A stretch of 7,547 nucleotides of DNA from Acidimicrobium sp. BACL17 MAG-120823-bin42 (GTDB lineage: Bacteria; Actinomycetota; Acidimicrobiia; Acidimicrobiales; Ilumatobacteraceae), in contig LIAZ01000056.1 in assembly GCA_001438985.1 (NCBI GenBank), positions 1 through 7,547 on the forward strand. The letters are read 5' to 3'. Below the pieces are notes generated by a model. The model worked only from the letters and a program-made list of their open reading frames with translations. It searched no databases and was not told the DNA's origin. The translations under genes and the position numbers were made by a program. Shown here one piece after another: positions 1 to 6,076 of the stretch (positions are counted from its first letter, which is position 1; each line of letters begins with the position of its first letter).

Positions 1-861
1 GAGATTCGGCTGCAATATTGAGGCTGCACCCGTTTTGAGCAGTTGATGGAACTCGTATTTTGTTGTCAGTCGCTCGCCTGCCGAGATAGGAATGCTGGTT
101 GCGCGAGCAACTTTGGCAATTTCTTCTGGGCTATCTGGTGGACATGGCTCTTCGAACCACAACGGGTCGTACTTTTCGAGCTTTTTTGCCAAACGAATTG
201 CACCCGATGCGGTGAACTGACCATGCGTGCCGAACAGAATGTCTGCTCGATCGCCAATCGCATCACGAACCGCGCGCACCATCTTTTCTGAAAGGTCCAT
301 TGCATGCAGCGCAGGTTGACGGCCGTCATATACCGAATAGCGACCTGCTGGGTCGAACTTCACTCCTGTGAAGCCACGTTCCACTTCGCGCACCGCACAC
401 TCGGCTGCAGCATCTGGGTCGCTATACACAGGATCGTCCGCGTACACATCAACACCAACAGGTGGATATAGATACGTATAGGCACGGAGTTTTTCGTGCA
501 CGCGTCCACCCAGTAATTCATACACAGGCTTGCCGGTTTCTTTTCCGCAAATGTCCCACATGGCCATTTCCAATCCGGAAACAATCCCGCCCGTGGTGAG
601 GTCTGGACGATGCGCATAGCCGCGGCCGTACACGTTGCGCCACATGTGTTCGATATGGAATGGATCGGCACCAATGACATGTCGCGCTGCAACTTCTTCT
701 GCCATTTTCGCTACCAAATGCGGCGAATATGTTGCAGTGTAAATCTCGCCAATTCCGGAAATACCGGTATCTGTTGTGAGCTTTACGAAGATGAAGTAAC
801 GGCCACCGAAACGTGGCGGTGGATTGCCCACCACGAATGTCTTGATGTCGACGATTTTCAT
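1..861 (-). CDS. Mandelate racemase/muconate lactonizing enzyme family protein (enolase superfamily), C-terminus cut by window edge
   Basis: The frame is open from ATG at 861 to the left edge, giving 287 residues of a protein that usually has about 380-400. Residues 1-125 form the N-terminal capping domain, including the stretch GGIVSGLEMAMWDICGK (91-107) typical of the mandelate racemase subgroup. The barrel follows, with VKFDPAG (167-173), THGQF (212-216), WFEEP (235-239) and SAGER (260-264). E237 and E263 are 26 residues apart, matching two metal ligands of D-galactonate dehydratase. The first ligand, an Asp in that enzyme, falls on G211, while the following His is kept as H213. Family members usually abstract the proton alpha to a carboxylate, most often to dehydrate sugar acids; the substrate here is unknown. 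The start lies 1 nt beyond the stop of the alcohol dehydrogenase, with no Shine-Dalgarno sequence visible, so translation is probably coupled. The C-terminal catalytic residues are outside the window. Confidence 0.9.
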   Translation of the reverse strand, partial: MKIVDIKTFVVGNPPPRFGGRYFIFVKLTTDTGISGIGEIYTATYSPHLVAKMAEEVAARHVIGADPFHIEHMWRNVYGRGYAHRPDLTTGGIVSGLEMAMWDICGKETGKPVYELLGGRVHEKLRAYTYLYPPVGVDVYADDPVYSDPDAAAECAVREVERGFTGVKFDPAGRYSVYDGRQPALHAMDLSEKMVRAVRDAIGDRADILFGTHGQFTASGAIRLAKKLEKYDPLWFEEPCPPDSPEEIAKVARATSIPISAGERLTTKYEFHQLLKTGAASILQPNL

Positions 862-862
862 A

Positions 863-1942
863 TTAGAAAACGATGACGTTTCGGAGTGCTTCGCCGCGCT
901 TTACTGCGTCGATTGCTTCGTTAATTTGTTCAATTGGATATGTCTTGGTAACGAGTTCGTCCAGTTTCACACGACCCTGGCCATACAAGTCGACCAAGTT
1001 TGGAATGTCTACTTGAATGCGAGCACTTCCCATTTTTGAACCAAGAATGTTCTGGCTATATGCGGCCATGGTTCCGGGATCGATCTCTGACATCACTCCA
1101 CTTGCCGGCATACCCACGAGCACTACCGAACCACTCTTTGCGAGCATTCCATATGAGGAGTCGAATGCCGACTTCACACCAACGGTAACGAACACGTAGT
1201 CGGCACCATGGCCACCAGTGATTTCAAGCACGCGAGCCGCAACATCTTCCGTTTTTGAGTTGATACCGTGCGTCGCGCCAAAGCTCTTCGCTGCTTCAAT
1301 TTTGCTATCCACAACATCGACAGCAATTACTGTGCGAGCGCCACTGACGTGAGCGCCTTGAATGGAGTTAAGTCCAACGCCACCCGTTCCAATGACAACA
1401 ACGTGGCTACCAGCGGGAACTTTTGCGGTGTTGGTCACTGCACCAAAACCGGTGATGACACCACATGCCAACAATGAAGCACTTGCCATCTTGATGTTCT
1501 TTGGCACCGTTACGCATTGTGATTCGTGCACCAACACTTTTTCGGCAAATCCACCTGTGCGCATGCTCTGCACTACAGGCTTGCCATCTTTGTCCTTGAT
1601 TGGTGTTGCTGCATCAAGTGGAAACTGAGTTGAACATGTGACCGGGTTACCCATGCTGCATCCGTGGCAATGACCGCACGAACGAATCAGCGTGACAACA
1701 ACATGATCTCCAACTTTTACGGTGGTGACACCATCTCCAACGGTTTCAACTACTCCTGCACATTCGTGGCCGAACACCGCTGGCAATGTTCCACTCCAGT
1801 GTCCGTCGGCATACGTGATGTCGCTATGGCAAATAGCAACAGCCGCCAGTTTTACTTTGACTTCACCCGGGCCAGCCTCAGCAAGTGTCACTTCTTCAAT
1901 GACAAGTGGCTTTCCAAATTCGCGACAAACGGCTGCTTTCAT
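863..1942 (-). CDS. Zinc-dependent alcohol dehydrogenase (MDR family)
   Basis: This 359-residue medium-chain dehydrogenase should oxidise an alcohol to an aldehyde or ketone, or do the reverse, in the cytoplasm. Catalytic-zinc ligands are C38 (in AICHSD), H59 with E60 (GHE) and C160. The structural-zinc lobe has four Cys at 89, 92, 95 and 103. The Rossmann motif GTGGVG is at 185-190, and D209 at the end of the next strand favours NAD over NADP. Overall it resembles the class III/aryl-alcohol type common in actinobacteria; the substrate is not readable. A GTG at 1961-1963 would add seven residues (start MKKESTV). I prefer ATG 1942, because AAGAAGGAA lies 9-10 nt upstream of it and the family's N-terminus (MKAAV) begins there. 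It is fourth in the operon, 42 nt after the aldolase-fold gene, and its TAA is 1 nt from the next ATG. Confidence 0.93.
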   Translation of the reverse strand: MKAAVCREFGKPLVIEEVTLAEAGPGEVKVKLAAVAICHSDITYADGHWSGTLPAVFGHECAGVVETVGDGVTTVKVGDHVVVTLIRSCGHCHGCSMGNPVTCSTQFPLDAATPIKDKDGKPVVQSMRTGGFAEKVLVHESQCVTVPKNIKMASASLLACGVITGFGAVTNTAKVPAGSHVVVIGTGGVGLNSIQGAHVSGARTVIAVDVVDSKIEAAKSFGATHGINSKTEDVAARVLEITGGHGADYVFVTVGVKSAFDSSYGMLAKSGSVVLVGMPASGVMSEIDPGTMAAYSQNILGSKMGSARIQVDIPNLVDLYGQGRVKLDELVTKTYPIEQINEAIDAVKRGEALRNVIVF

Positions 1943-1951
1943 AACAGTTGA

Positions 1952-1960
1952 TTCCTTCTT
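1952..1960 (-). promoter_or_regulatory. Shine-Dalgarno sequence deciding the alcohol dehydrogenase start
   Basis: On the minus strand this reads AAGAAGGAA and ends 9 nt before ATG 1942. It lies inside the extension that would be translated from the upstream GTG at 1961-1963, which argues for the shorter protein. Confidence 0.7.
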
Positions 1961-1984
1961 CACTTGGGGTTTTCGTAAAAACTA

Positions 1985-2713
1985 CTACTTGGCGTAGTCG
2001 GGACACTCGTTATCAAGGATGTGCATTAGTGCCTGGAAATGCAATTTCGCCACACCGGGATATTCCCGAGTCTGCTTGGCCACCATTGCTGCGGTTTCGT
2101 TGTCAACGAGTTGCAGTGGACGCTGCGTCGACAGCGCAAGAATCTGCAACTGTGCTGCCTTTTCGAGGTAATACAGCGAATCAAATGCCTGAGCCACGGT
2201 TTCGCCCACCACCAACACTCCGTGATTGCCCATGAACAACACGTCCTTGCCATCACTCAACAGCGAAGCGATCCGCTCGCCCTCGGATGGGTCTAGCGCC
2301 ATGCCTGCATAGTTTCGATCGTAAGCAATGCGGCCATGAAAAGCACACGCGTTCTGATCTAACATCAAAAACTCAAAATCTTTCAAACATGCGAGCGCCG
2401 TCGTGTACGGCATATGAGTGTGCAATATGCATTTGGCATGAGCAACATTTCGATGAAGATACGAATGCAACACCCAAGCCGTTGGGTCGACGCCAAAGTC
2501 GAGTGAGTCGCCGCCCATCGATGTATCCACGGCAACAAGTCCACTGGCAGTTACTTGCGAAAAGTGCGTGCCGGCACGATTAACGATGAAGCGCTGACCA
2601 TCGTCTGAAACTGCCATGCTGAAATGATTGGCAACTGCTTCATGCAGATTCAAACGTGCAGCCCAACGGAACGCCGCCGCCAACTCTTTGCGAACTTGTT
2701 GTTCTTGCGACAT
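1985..2713 (-). CDS. Class II aldolase/adducin family protein
   Basis: This 242-residue single-domain protein has the class II aldolase fold. The zinc site is conserved: H98 and H100 (LHTH) and H164 (GNHG). The N-terminal NHFS (29-32) and the VDPTAW segment (75-80) are typical of a widespread uncharacterised adducin-like subfamily. Aligning on W80, H83 and H98 against L-fuculose-phosphate aldolase (E73, W74, H77, H92) puts the catalytic Glu on A79. Simple retro-aldol chemistry by the standard mechanism is therefore doubtful. An altered aldolase, a decarboxylase, an epimerase or an isomerase are alternatives. ATG 2713 follows a strong AGGGGGAA ribosome-binding site. The gene ends in two tandem TAG codons (1985-1987 and 1982-1984). 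It is third in the operon, between a hydroxyacid dehydrogenase and an alcohol dehydrogenase, which points to small hydroxy-carbonyl substrates. Confidence 0.9.
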   Translation of the reverse strand: MSQEQQVRKELAAAFRWAARLNLHEAVANHFSMAVSDDGQRFIVNRAGTHFSQVTASGLVAVDTSMGGDSLDFGVDPTAWVLHSYLHRNVAHAKCILHTHMPYTTALACLKDFEFLMLDQNACAFHGRIAYDRNYAGMALDPSEGERIASLLSDGKDVLFMGNHGVLVVGETVAQAFDSLYYLEKAAQLQILALSTQRPLQLVDNETAAMVAKQTREYPGVAKLHFQALMHILDNECPDYAK

Positions 2714-2716
2714 CGC

Positions 2717-2724
2717 TTCCCCCT
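2717..2724 (-). promoter_or_regulatory. Strong Shine-Dalgarno sequence of the class II aldolase-family gene
   Basis: On the minus strand this reads AGGGGGAA, with the G-run ending 5 nt before ATG 2713. It overlaps the 8-bp palindrome TAGCGCTA (2724-2731) by one base and lies just downstream of the hairpin at 2735-2756. Confidence 0.7.
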
Positions 2725-2734
2725 AGCGCTAACT

Positions 2735-2756
2735 GAACTCGACGTTATTCGAGTTC
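2735..2756 (-). other. Intercistronic RNA hairpin spanning a stop codon
   Basis: A perfect 8-bp inverted repeat, GAACTCGA / TCGAGTTC, is separated by six bases. In the mRNA the loop is AUAACG and contains the UAA stop of the beta-hydroxyacid dehydrogenase gene. No U-run follows, so it is not a typical intrinsic terminator. An effect on mRNA processing, stability or coupling to the next gene is inference. Confidence 0.5.
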
Positions 2757-3662
2757 GGCTGGGAACCCTGGCGCACGCAAGTCGGTGCCTGTTGCGTCTT
2801 CGAGCAACTTCACTACTTGCGACGACCATGCCTCCCCACCGTAAGCCTCTTTCGCGCGAATAAACGTTTGGTATGTGTGGCCAGCAAGATCGAGTGGCAC
2901 ACCAAACTCGCGACCGAAGCCCATCGCAAAACCCAAGTCCTTCAATGCAAGGTCCATGGTGAAGTTGATGTTGTATGAGCCGTTCAAAATAACTTGGCTT
3001 TCGGTTTCGTGCACGAAACTGTTGCCAGAGCTTTCCTTGATTGCCTCAAATGCAACGCCGAGATCAAGGCCTGCGCGCTTTGCGAGCATCAATGCTTCGC
3101 CAGCTGCCACCAAGTGAATAAAGGCCAGCATGTTGGTGATGACTTTGATTACCGCAGCGCTACCAAGTGGCCCGATATAGAGCACTGGGTTACCCATTGC
3201 AGCAAGCGCTGGTTTGTGTGCTTGGAACACTTTGTCTTCGCCACCAACAAGCACGGTGATGTCGCCGTGTGCCGCTTTGTGCACGCCGCCTGTAACTGGT
3301 GACTCAAGGATGTGCACGCCCTTTGACTGTGCAATTTCACCCAACCGCAAGGTTTCGCTTTGATCATTAGTGCTCATGTCAACCCACGTACCTGGAGTCG
3401 GGCGACCAGCAAGTGACTCAAGCACTCCGCCAGGGCCAGCAACTACTGCATCAATGGCTCGCGGTGAAGGCAAACACGTGAACACCGTGTCAGATGCATC
3501 ACACAACTCCTTGATTGACGTTGCCCACTTTGCGCCTTTGGCAACAAGTGGTTTTCCTACATCAGCATTGAGGTCGAAGATGGTGACTTCGAAGCCATTG
3601 CGTACAAGGCTGCCCGCTAAAAACTTGCCAATGTGACCGAGTCCAATAAATCCGCAACGCAT
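2745..3662 (-). CDS. NAD(P)-dependent beta-hydroxyacid dehydrogenase (3-hydroxyisobutyrate dehydrogenase-like)
   Basis: This 305-residue protein belongs to the family of 3-hydroxyisobutyrate dehydrogenase, tartronate semialdehyde reductase and related enzymes, which interconvert a beta-hydroxyacid and its semialdehyde. Residues 1-160 are a Rossmann domain with GLGHIG (7-12). D30, at the end of the second strand, replaces the NRT-like motif of NADPH-using members, so NAD is favoured. The substrate loop SPVTGG is at 121-126, the catalytic K173 sits in VIKVITN, and K241-D242 lie in the all-helical C-terminal domain. Length and motifs are complete. ATG 3662 is preceded by AAAGGGGAA, with AGGGG ending 5 nt before the start. 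It is second in the operon, 34 nt after the aldehyde dehydrogenase gene. A role in valine breakdown is possible, but the neighbours are not valine-pathway genes, so a sugar-acid semialdehyde is more likely. Confidence 0.92.
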   Translation of the reverse strand: MRCGFIGLGHIGKFLAGSLVRNGFEVTIFDLNADVGKPLVAKGAKWATSIKELCDASDTVFTCLPSPRAIDAVVAGPGGVLESLAGRPTPGTWVDMSTNDQSETLRLGEIAQSKGVHILESPVTGGVHKAAHGDITVLVGGEDKVFQAHKPALAAMGNPVLYIGPLGSAAVIKVITNMLAFIHLVAAGEALMLAKRAGLDLGVAFEAIKESSGNSFVHETESQVILNGSYNINFTMDLALKDLGFAMGFGREFGVPLDLAGHTYQTFIRAKEAYGGEAWSSQVVKLLEDATGTDLRAPGFPAELE

Positions 3663-3667
3663 ATATT

Positions 3668-3672
3668 CCCCT
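3668..3672 (-). promoter_or_regulatory. Shine-Dalgarno sequence of the beta-hydroxyacid dehydrogenase gene
   Basis: AGGGG on the minus strand, within AAAGGGGAA (3666-3674), ends 5 nt before ATG 3662 and fixes that start. Confidence 0.7.
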
Positions 3673-3696
3673 TTGAATACGAATTGATACTTATGT

Positions 3697-5193
3697 TTAC
3701 AGTTGAATCCATGTGGTCTTCAAATTCGTGTAGCCCTCAATGGAGTGCAACGAACGGTCACGACCAGTACCTGATTGCTTGAATCCACCGAATGGCGTGG
3801 TGATTGACGAGCGGTCAAACGTGTTCACCCATACGGTGCCTGCGCGCAACTGGCGAGCAATTTTGTGTGCCTTGCTGACGTCGCGAGTCCACAATGCAGC
3901 GCCAAGGCCATATTGCGAATCGTTGGCAATGCGCACTGCTTCTTCGTCATTAGATACACGAATTGAACCAAGCACTGGCCCAAAGATTTCTTCCTTTTCA
4001 ATGCGCATTCCAGGCTTCACGTTTTGGAAGATGGTTGGTGGAATGTAGATGCCGCCCTTTGTTGGCTCTACTGGTTTACCACCGGTGTGAATGGTTGCAC
4101 CTTCTGCTTGCCCAATGCCGATGTATTCATTGACGCGATCAAACTGCGCGCGGTCGACAATGGTTCCCATTGCCGTGCTTGGGTCGTACGTATCACCAGG
4201 CATGATGGTTTCTGACACCTTGCGAACCTTGTCGAGTAGTTCGTCTTCAATCCTTTGGTCAACGACCATGCGCGTACCTGCATGACACGTTTGGCCCGCG
4301 TTGTAGAACACGCCCCATGCAATTGCTGATGCTGCTGCATCAATGTCTGGGCAATCGCTCAACACCACATGTGGAGTTTTGCCACCAAGTTCGAGAGACA
4401 CAGCCTTTGCATTGCTCTCTGCTGCGTACTTCAAGAAATACTTACCTACTTCTGTTGAACCAGTGAATGCCAACTTATTGACGTCCATGTGCTTGCCGAG
4501 TGTTCCACCGCAACTTGGCCCAAAGCCGTTGATCACGTTGAACACACCTTCAGGCAAACCTGCGCGAACAGCAAGCTCTGCAAACAACAATGCCGACAAT
4601 GGTGACTGTTCTGCTGGCTTCAAGATGACGGAGTTTCCGCCTGCAAGTGCTGCCCCAACCTTCCACGAGCTGATGATGAGTGGGTAGTTCCAGGGAACCA
4701 CTGCACCAACAACTCCCATTGGTTCGCGCTCAATGAGCGCAATGCTGTCACGAGGAATTGGTGCAATTTCTCCGTACAACTTGTCAATCGTTTCTGCATA
4801 CCACTGAATGTTGTTTGCACATGAAGCAACGTCAACATTGAGTGAGTCACTAATTGGCTTGCCGCAATTCATGGTTTCAAGGAGTGCCAACTCTTCGGCG
4901 TGTTCGCGAATCAGTTGCGCCCACTTCAACATCACATTCTTGCGATCAAGCGGAGCCATCTCGCTCCACACACCTGCTTCGAATGTGCGCTTGGCAACAG
5001 CCACTGCGCGATTGACATCTTCAACATCGCCTTCGGCGACTTGTGCGATAACCGACCCATCGCGCGGGTTAATGGACTCAAACGTTTTCCCACTGGCAGC
5101 ATCAACAAACTTGCCGTCAATAAACAACTGGGTGCGCGCAACTTTTTGGCCTGCTCGCTTGGTCCAGTCTGCGGTGGTGAGTGCATGTGCCAT
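3697..5193 (-). CDS. NAD-dependent aldehyde dehydrogenase, PuuC/betaine-aldehyde-dehydrogenase-like
   Basis: This 498-residue enzyme should oxidise an aldehyde irreversibly to the carboxylate in the cytoplasm. All hallmark residues are present: N169 (PWNYP), K192 (LKPAEQSP), the cofactor motif FTGSTEVG (243-250), the general base E268 (LELGG), the nucleophile C303 (GQTCHAG) and E402 (EEIFGP). Having E268 rules out the CoA-acylating methylmalonate-semialdehyde type. The C-terminal run around GRDRSLHSIE resembles E. coli PuuC, which oxidises gamma-glutamyl-gamma-aminobutyraldehyde and many other aldehydes, but no polyamine-pathway genes are nearby. A TTG at 5244 would add 17 residues rich in Arg and Lys. 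I prefer ATG 5193, which gives the family's usual length and has AAGGA 10 nt upstream. It is the first gene of the minus-strand operon and therefore closest to its promoter. Confidence 0.94.
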   Translation of the reverse strand: MAHALTTADWTKRAGQKVARTQLFIDGKFVDAASGKTFESINPRDGSVIAQVAEGDVEDVNRAVAVAKRTFEAGVWSEMAPLDRKNVMLKWAQLIREHAEELALLETMNCGKPISDSLNVDVASCANNIQWYAETIDKLYGEIAPIPRDSIALIEREPMGVVGAVVPWNYPLIISSWKVGAALAGGNSVILKPAEQSPLSALLFAELAVRAGLPEGVFNVINGFGPSCGGTLGKHMDVNKLAFTGSTEVGKYFLKYAAESNAKAVSLELGGKTPHVVLSDCPDIDAAASAIAWGVFYNAGQTCHAGTRMVVDQRIEDELLDKVRKVSETIMPGDTYDPSTAMGTIVDRAQFDRVNEYIGIGQAEGATIHTGGKPVEPTKGGIYIPPTIFQNVKPGMRIEKEEIFGPVLGSIRVSNDEEAVRIANDSQYGLGAALWTRDVSKAHKIARQLRAGTVWVNTFDRSSITTPFGGFKQSGTGRDRSLHSIEGYTNLKTTWIQL

Positions 5194-5268
5194 GGGGATT
5201 TTTTCCTTAAGTCTGTTCGTAAAGCGTAAAAACCGTACCAGCAAGTGGCATGCTTCTAGGCTTCCAGA
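5194..5268. promoter_or_regulatory. Divergent intergenic region between the catabolic operon and the sulfotransferase-menB block
   Basis: These 75 bp lie between two divergent start codons, so they should contain promoter elements for at least one direction. On the minus strand TTGCTG, a 17-nt spacer and TACGAA are a weak -35/-10 candidate; nothing convincing is visible on the plus strand. Tandem CGTAAA words occur at 5218-5223 and 5225-5230, and a GCATGC palindrome at 5248-5253. A short inverted repeat, TTCCA-GAG-TGGAA (5262-5274), overlaps the sulfotransferase GTG. Confidence 0.45.
5204..5210 (-). promoter_or_regulatory. Shine-Dalgarno sequence deciding the aldehyde dehydrogenase start
   Basis: TTAAGGA on the minus strand lies 10 nt before ATG 5193. 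It falls within the extension from the upstream TTG (5244), supporting the 498-residue form. Confidence 0.65.
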
Positions 5269-6072
5269 GTGGAAACGCGCTCGTTTTTAGCCATTGCATC
5301 GGTTGAGCGCACTGGCTCCACGTTGCTGTGCTCCATTCTGCGTGGCACCCACTTGGCGGGCACGCCTATTGAATACCTCAATATTCAGACAAAGAACTTT
5401 GAGCGAATTCGCAATCAGTGCGGCCAACCAAAAATTAAGTTCACCCACCGCCCCATTGCACGAGTGCGCAAGCTCACGGGTCGCTACCCGTGGCGCGATA
5501 TCTCCTATTTCAGTTCGACATCGTGGCGCCGTTACCTCAGCGCGATTGCCCAGCAGCACACCACCACAAATGGCGTCTTCGGAATAAAGATGCACTGGAA
5601 TCAATACAAGCGCCACATGCTCGACATGGGCGTGGACGCAAGTTTCTGGAATGTACCCGTGAAGTGGGTGCGCATCACACGCGAAGACGAACTCCGCCAG
5701 GCAATCTCGTTTGTGCGCGCTGCACAAACCGAATCATGGAACAGCAACATGGCGACAAAAGCAGAACCCGTGTACGACGCTGACGCAATTGCATCCGCGC
5801 TCGCTCGGATCTCTAATGAGAACTCAGATTGGGATGTGTATTTCGCCCAGAACAACATCACACCACTACACATCACCTACGAGCAACTCACACGCGACAT
5901 GGATGCCACCATCAGGCGCATCATGTCCTTCATTGAAACGCCCATTGATGTGGTTCCCGAACCACAAACCAAGAAACAAGGCGACTCAATAAATAAGGAG
6001 TGGGCCGAGCGCTTTCTTACGCAATACCCAGAGCACACCGAGCGAACACGGATGTGGCAGGGCTTACACTGA
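5269..6072 (+). CDS. Stf0-like sulfotransferase
   Basis: This 267-residue protein resembles the Stf0 family, whose best-known member is mycobacterial trehalose 2-sulfotransferase. Such enzymes move a sulfuryl group from PAPS to a hydroxyl. The 5'-phosphosulfate loop is at 11-21 (SVERTGSTLLC), where the usual Pro-Arg-Ser-Gly is Glu-Arg-Thr-Gly. Next comes the family segment GTPIEYLN (31-38). The 3'-phosphate site fits R135 to S147 (RITREDELRQAIS), followed by the AAQTESW stretch (151-157). There is no signal peptide or membrane segment, so it should be cytoplasmic. GTG 5269 is the only start after an in-frame TAG at 5257-5259, and a weak AGG lies 8 nt upstream. menB follows after 4 nt. The acceptor is unknown; trehalose, another glycan, a lipid or a quinone are possible. 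Confidence 0.85.
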   Translation: METRSFLAIASVERTGSTLLCSILRGTHLAGTPIEYLNIQTKNFERIRNQCGQPKIKFTHRPIARVRKLTGRYPWRDISYFSSTSWRRYLSAIAQQHTTTNGVFGIKMHWNQYKRHMLDMGVDASFWNVPVKWVRITREDELRQAISFVRAAQTESWNSNMATKAEPVYDADAIASALARISNENSDWDVYFAQNNITPLHITYEQLTRDMDATIRRIMSFIETPIDVVPEPQTKKQGDSINKEWAERFLTQYPEHTERTRMWQGLH

Positions 6073-6076
6073 GTAC

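Noticed and set aside
43..692. Open frames on both strands in this stretch (43-291 plus, 66-329 minus, 360-692 minus)
   Set aside because: They overlap the continuous minus-strand frame 1-861, whose translation matches the enolase superfamily throughout. These frames show no recognisable motifs and are shadows.
1969..1982. Possible terminator hairpin GTTTT-CGTA-AAAAC between the aldolase-family and alcohol dehydrogenase genes
   Set aside because: The stem is only 5 bp and A/T-rich, no U-tract follows on the transcribed strand, and the genes on both sides appear to be in one operon.
1900..3560. Near-identical short stretches around ACAAGTGGCTTTCC (about 1901) and ACAAGTGGTTTTCC (about 3545)
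   Set aside because: Both encode the residues GKPLV in unrelated proteins, so the match is best explained by chance and shared codon use, not a repeat element.
2745..5193. Valine catabolism (3-hydroxyisobutyrate dehydrogenase plus methylmalonate-semialdehyde dehydrogenase)
   Set aside because: The aldehyde dehydrogenase has the general-base Glu (E268) of hydrolytic enzymes and resembles PuuC, not the CoA-acylating type. The other operon members do not belong to valine breakdown.
5287..5727. 146-residue minus-strand open frame
   Set aside because: It lies entirely inside the sulfotransferase gene on the other strand and has no recognisable domain.
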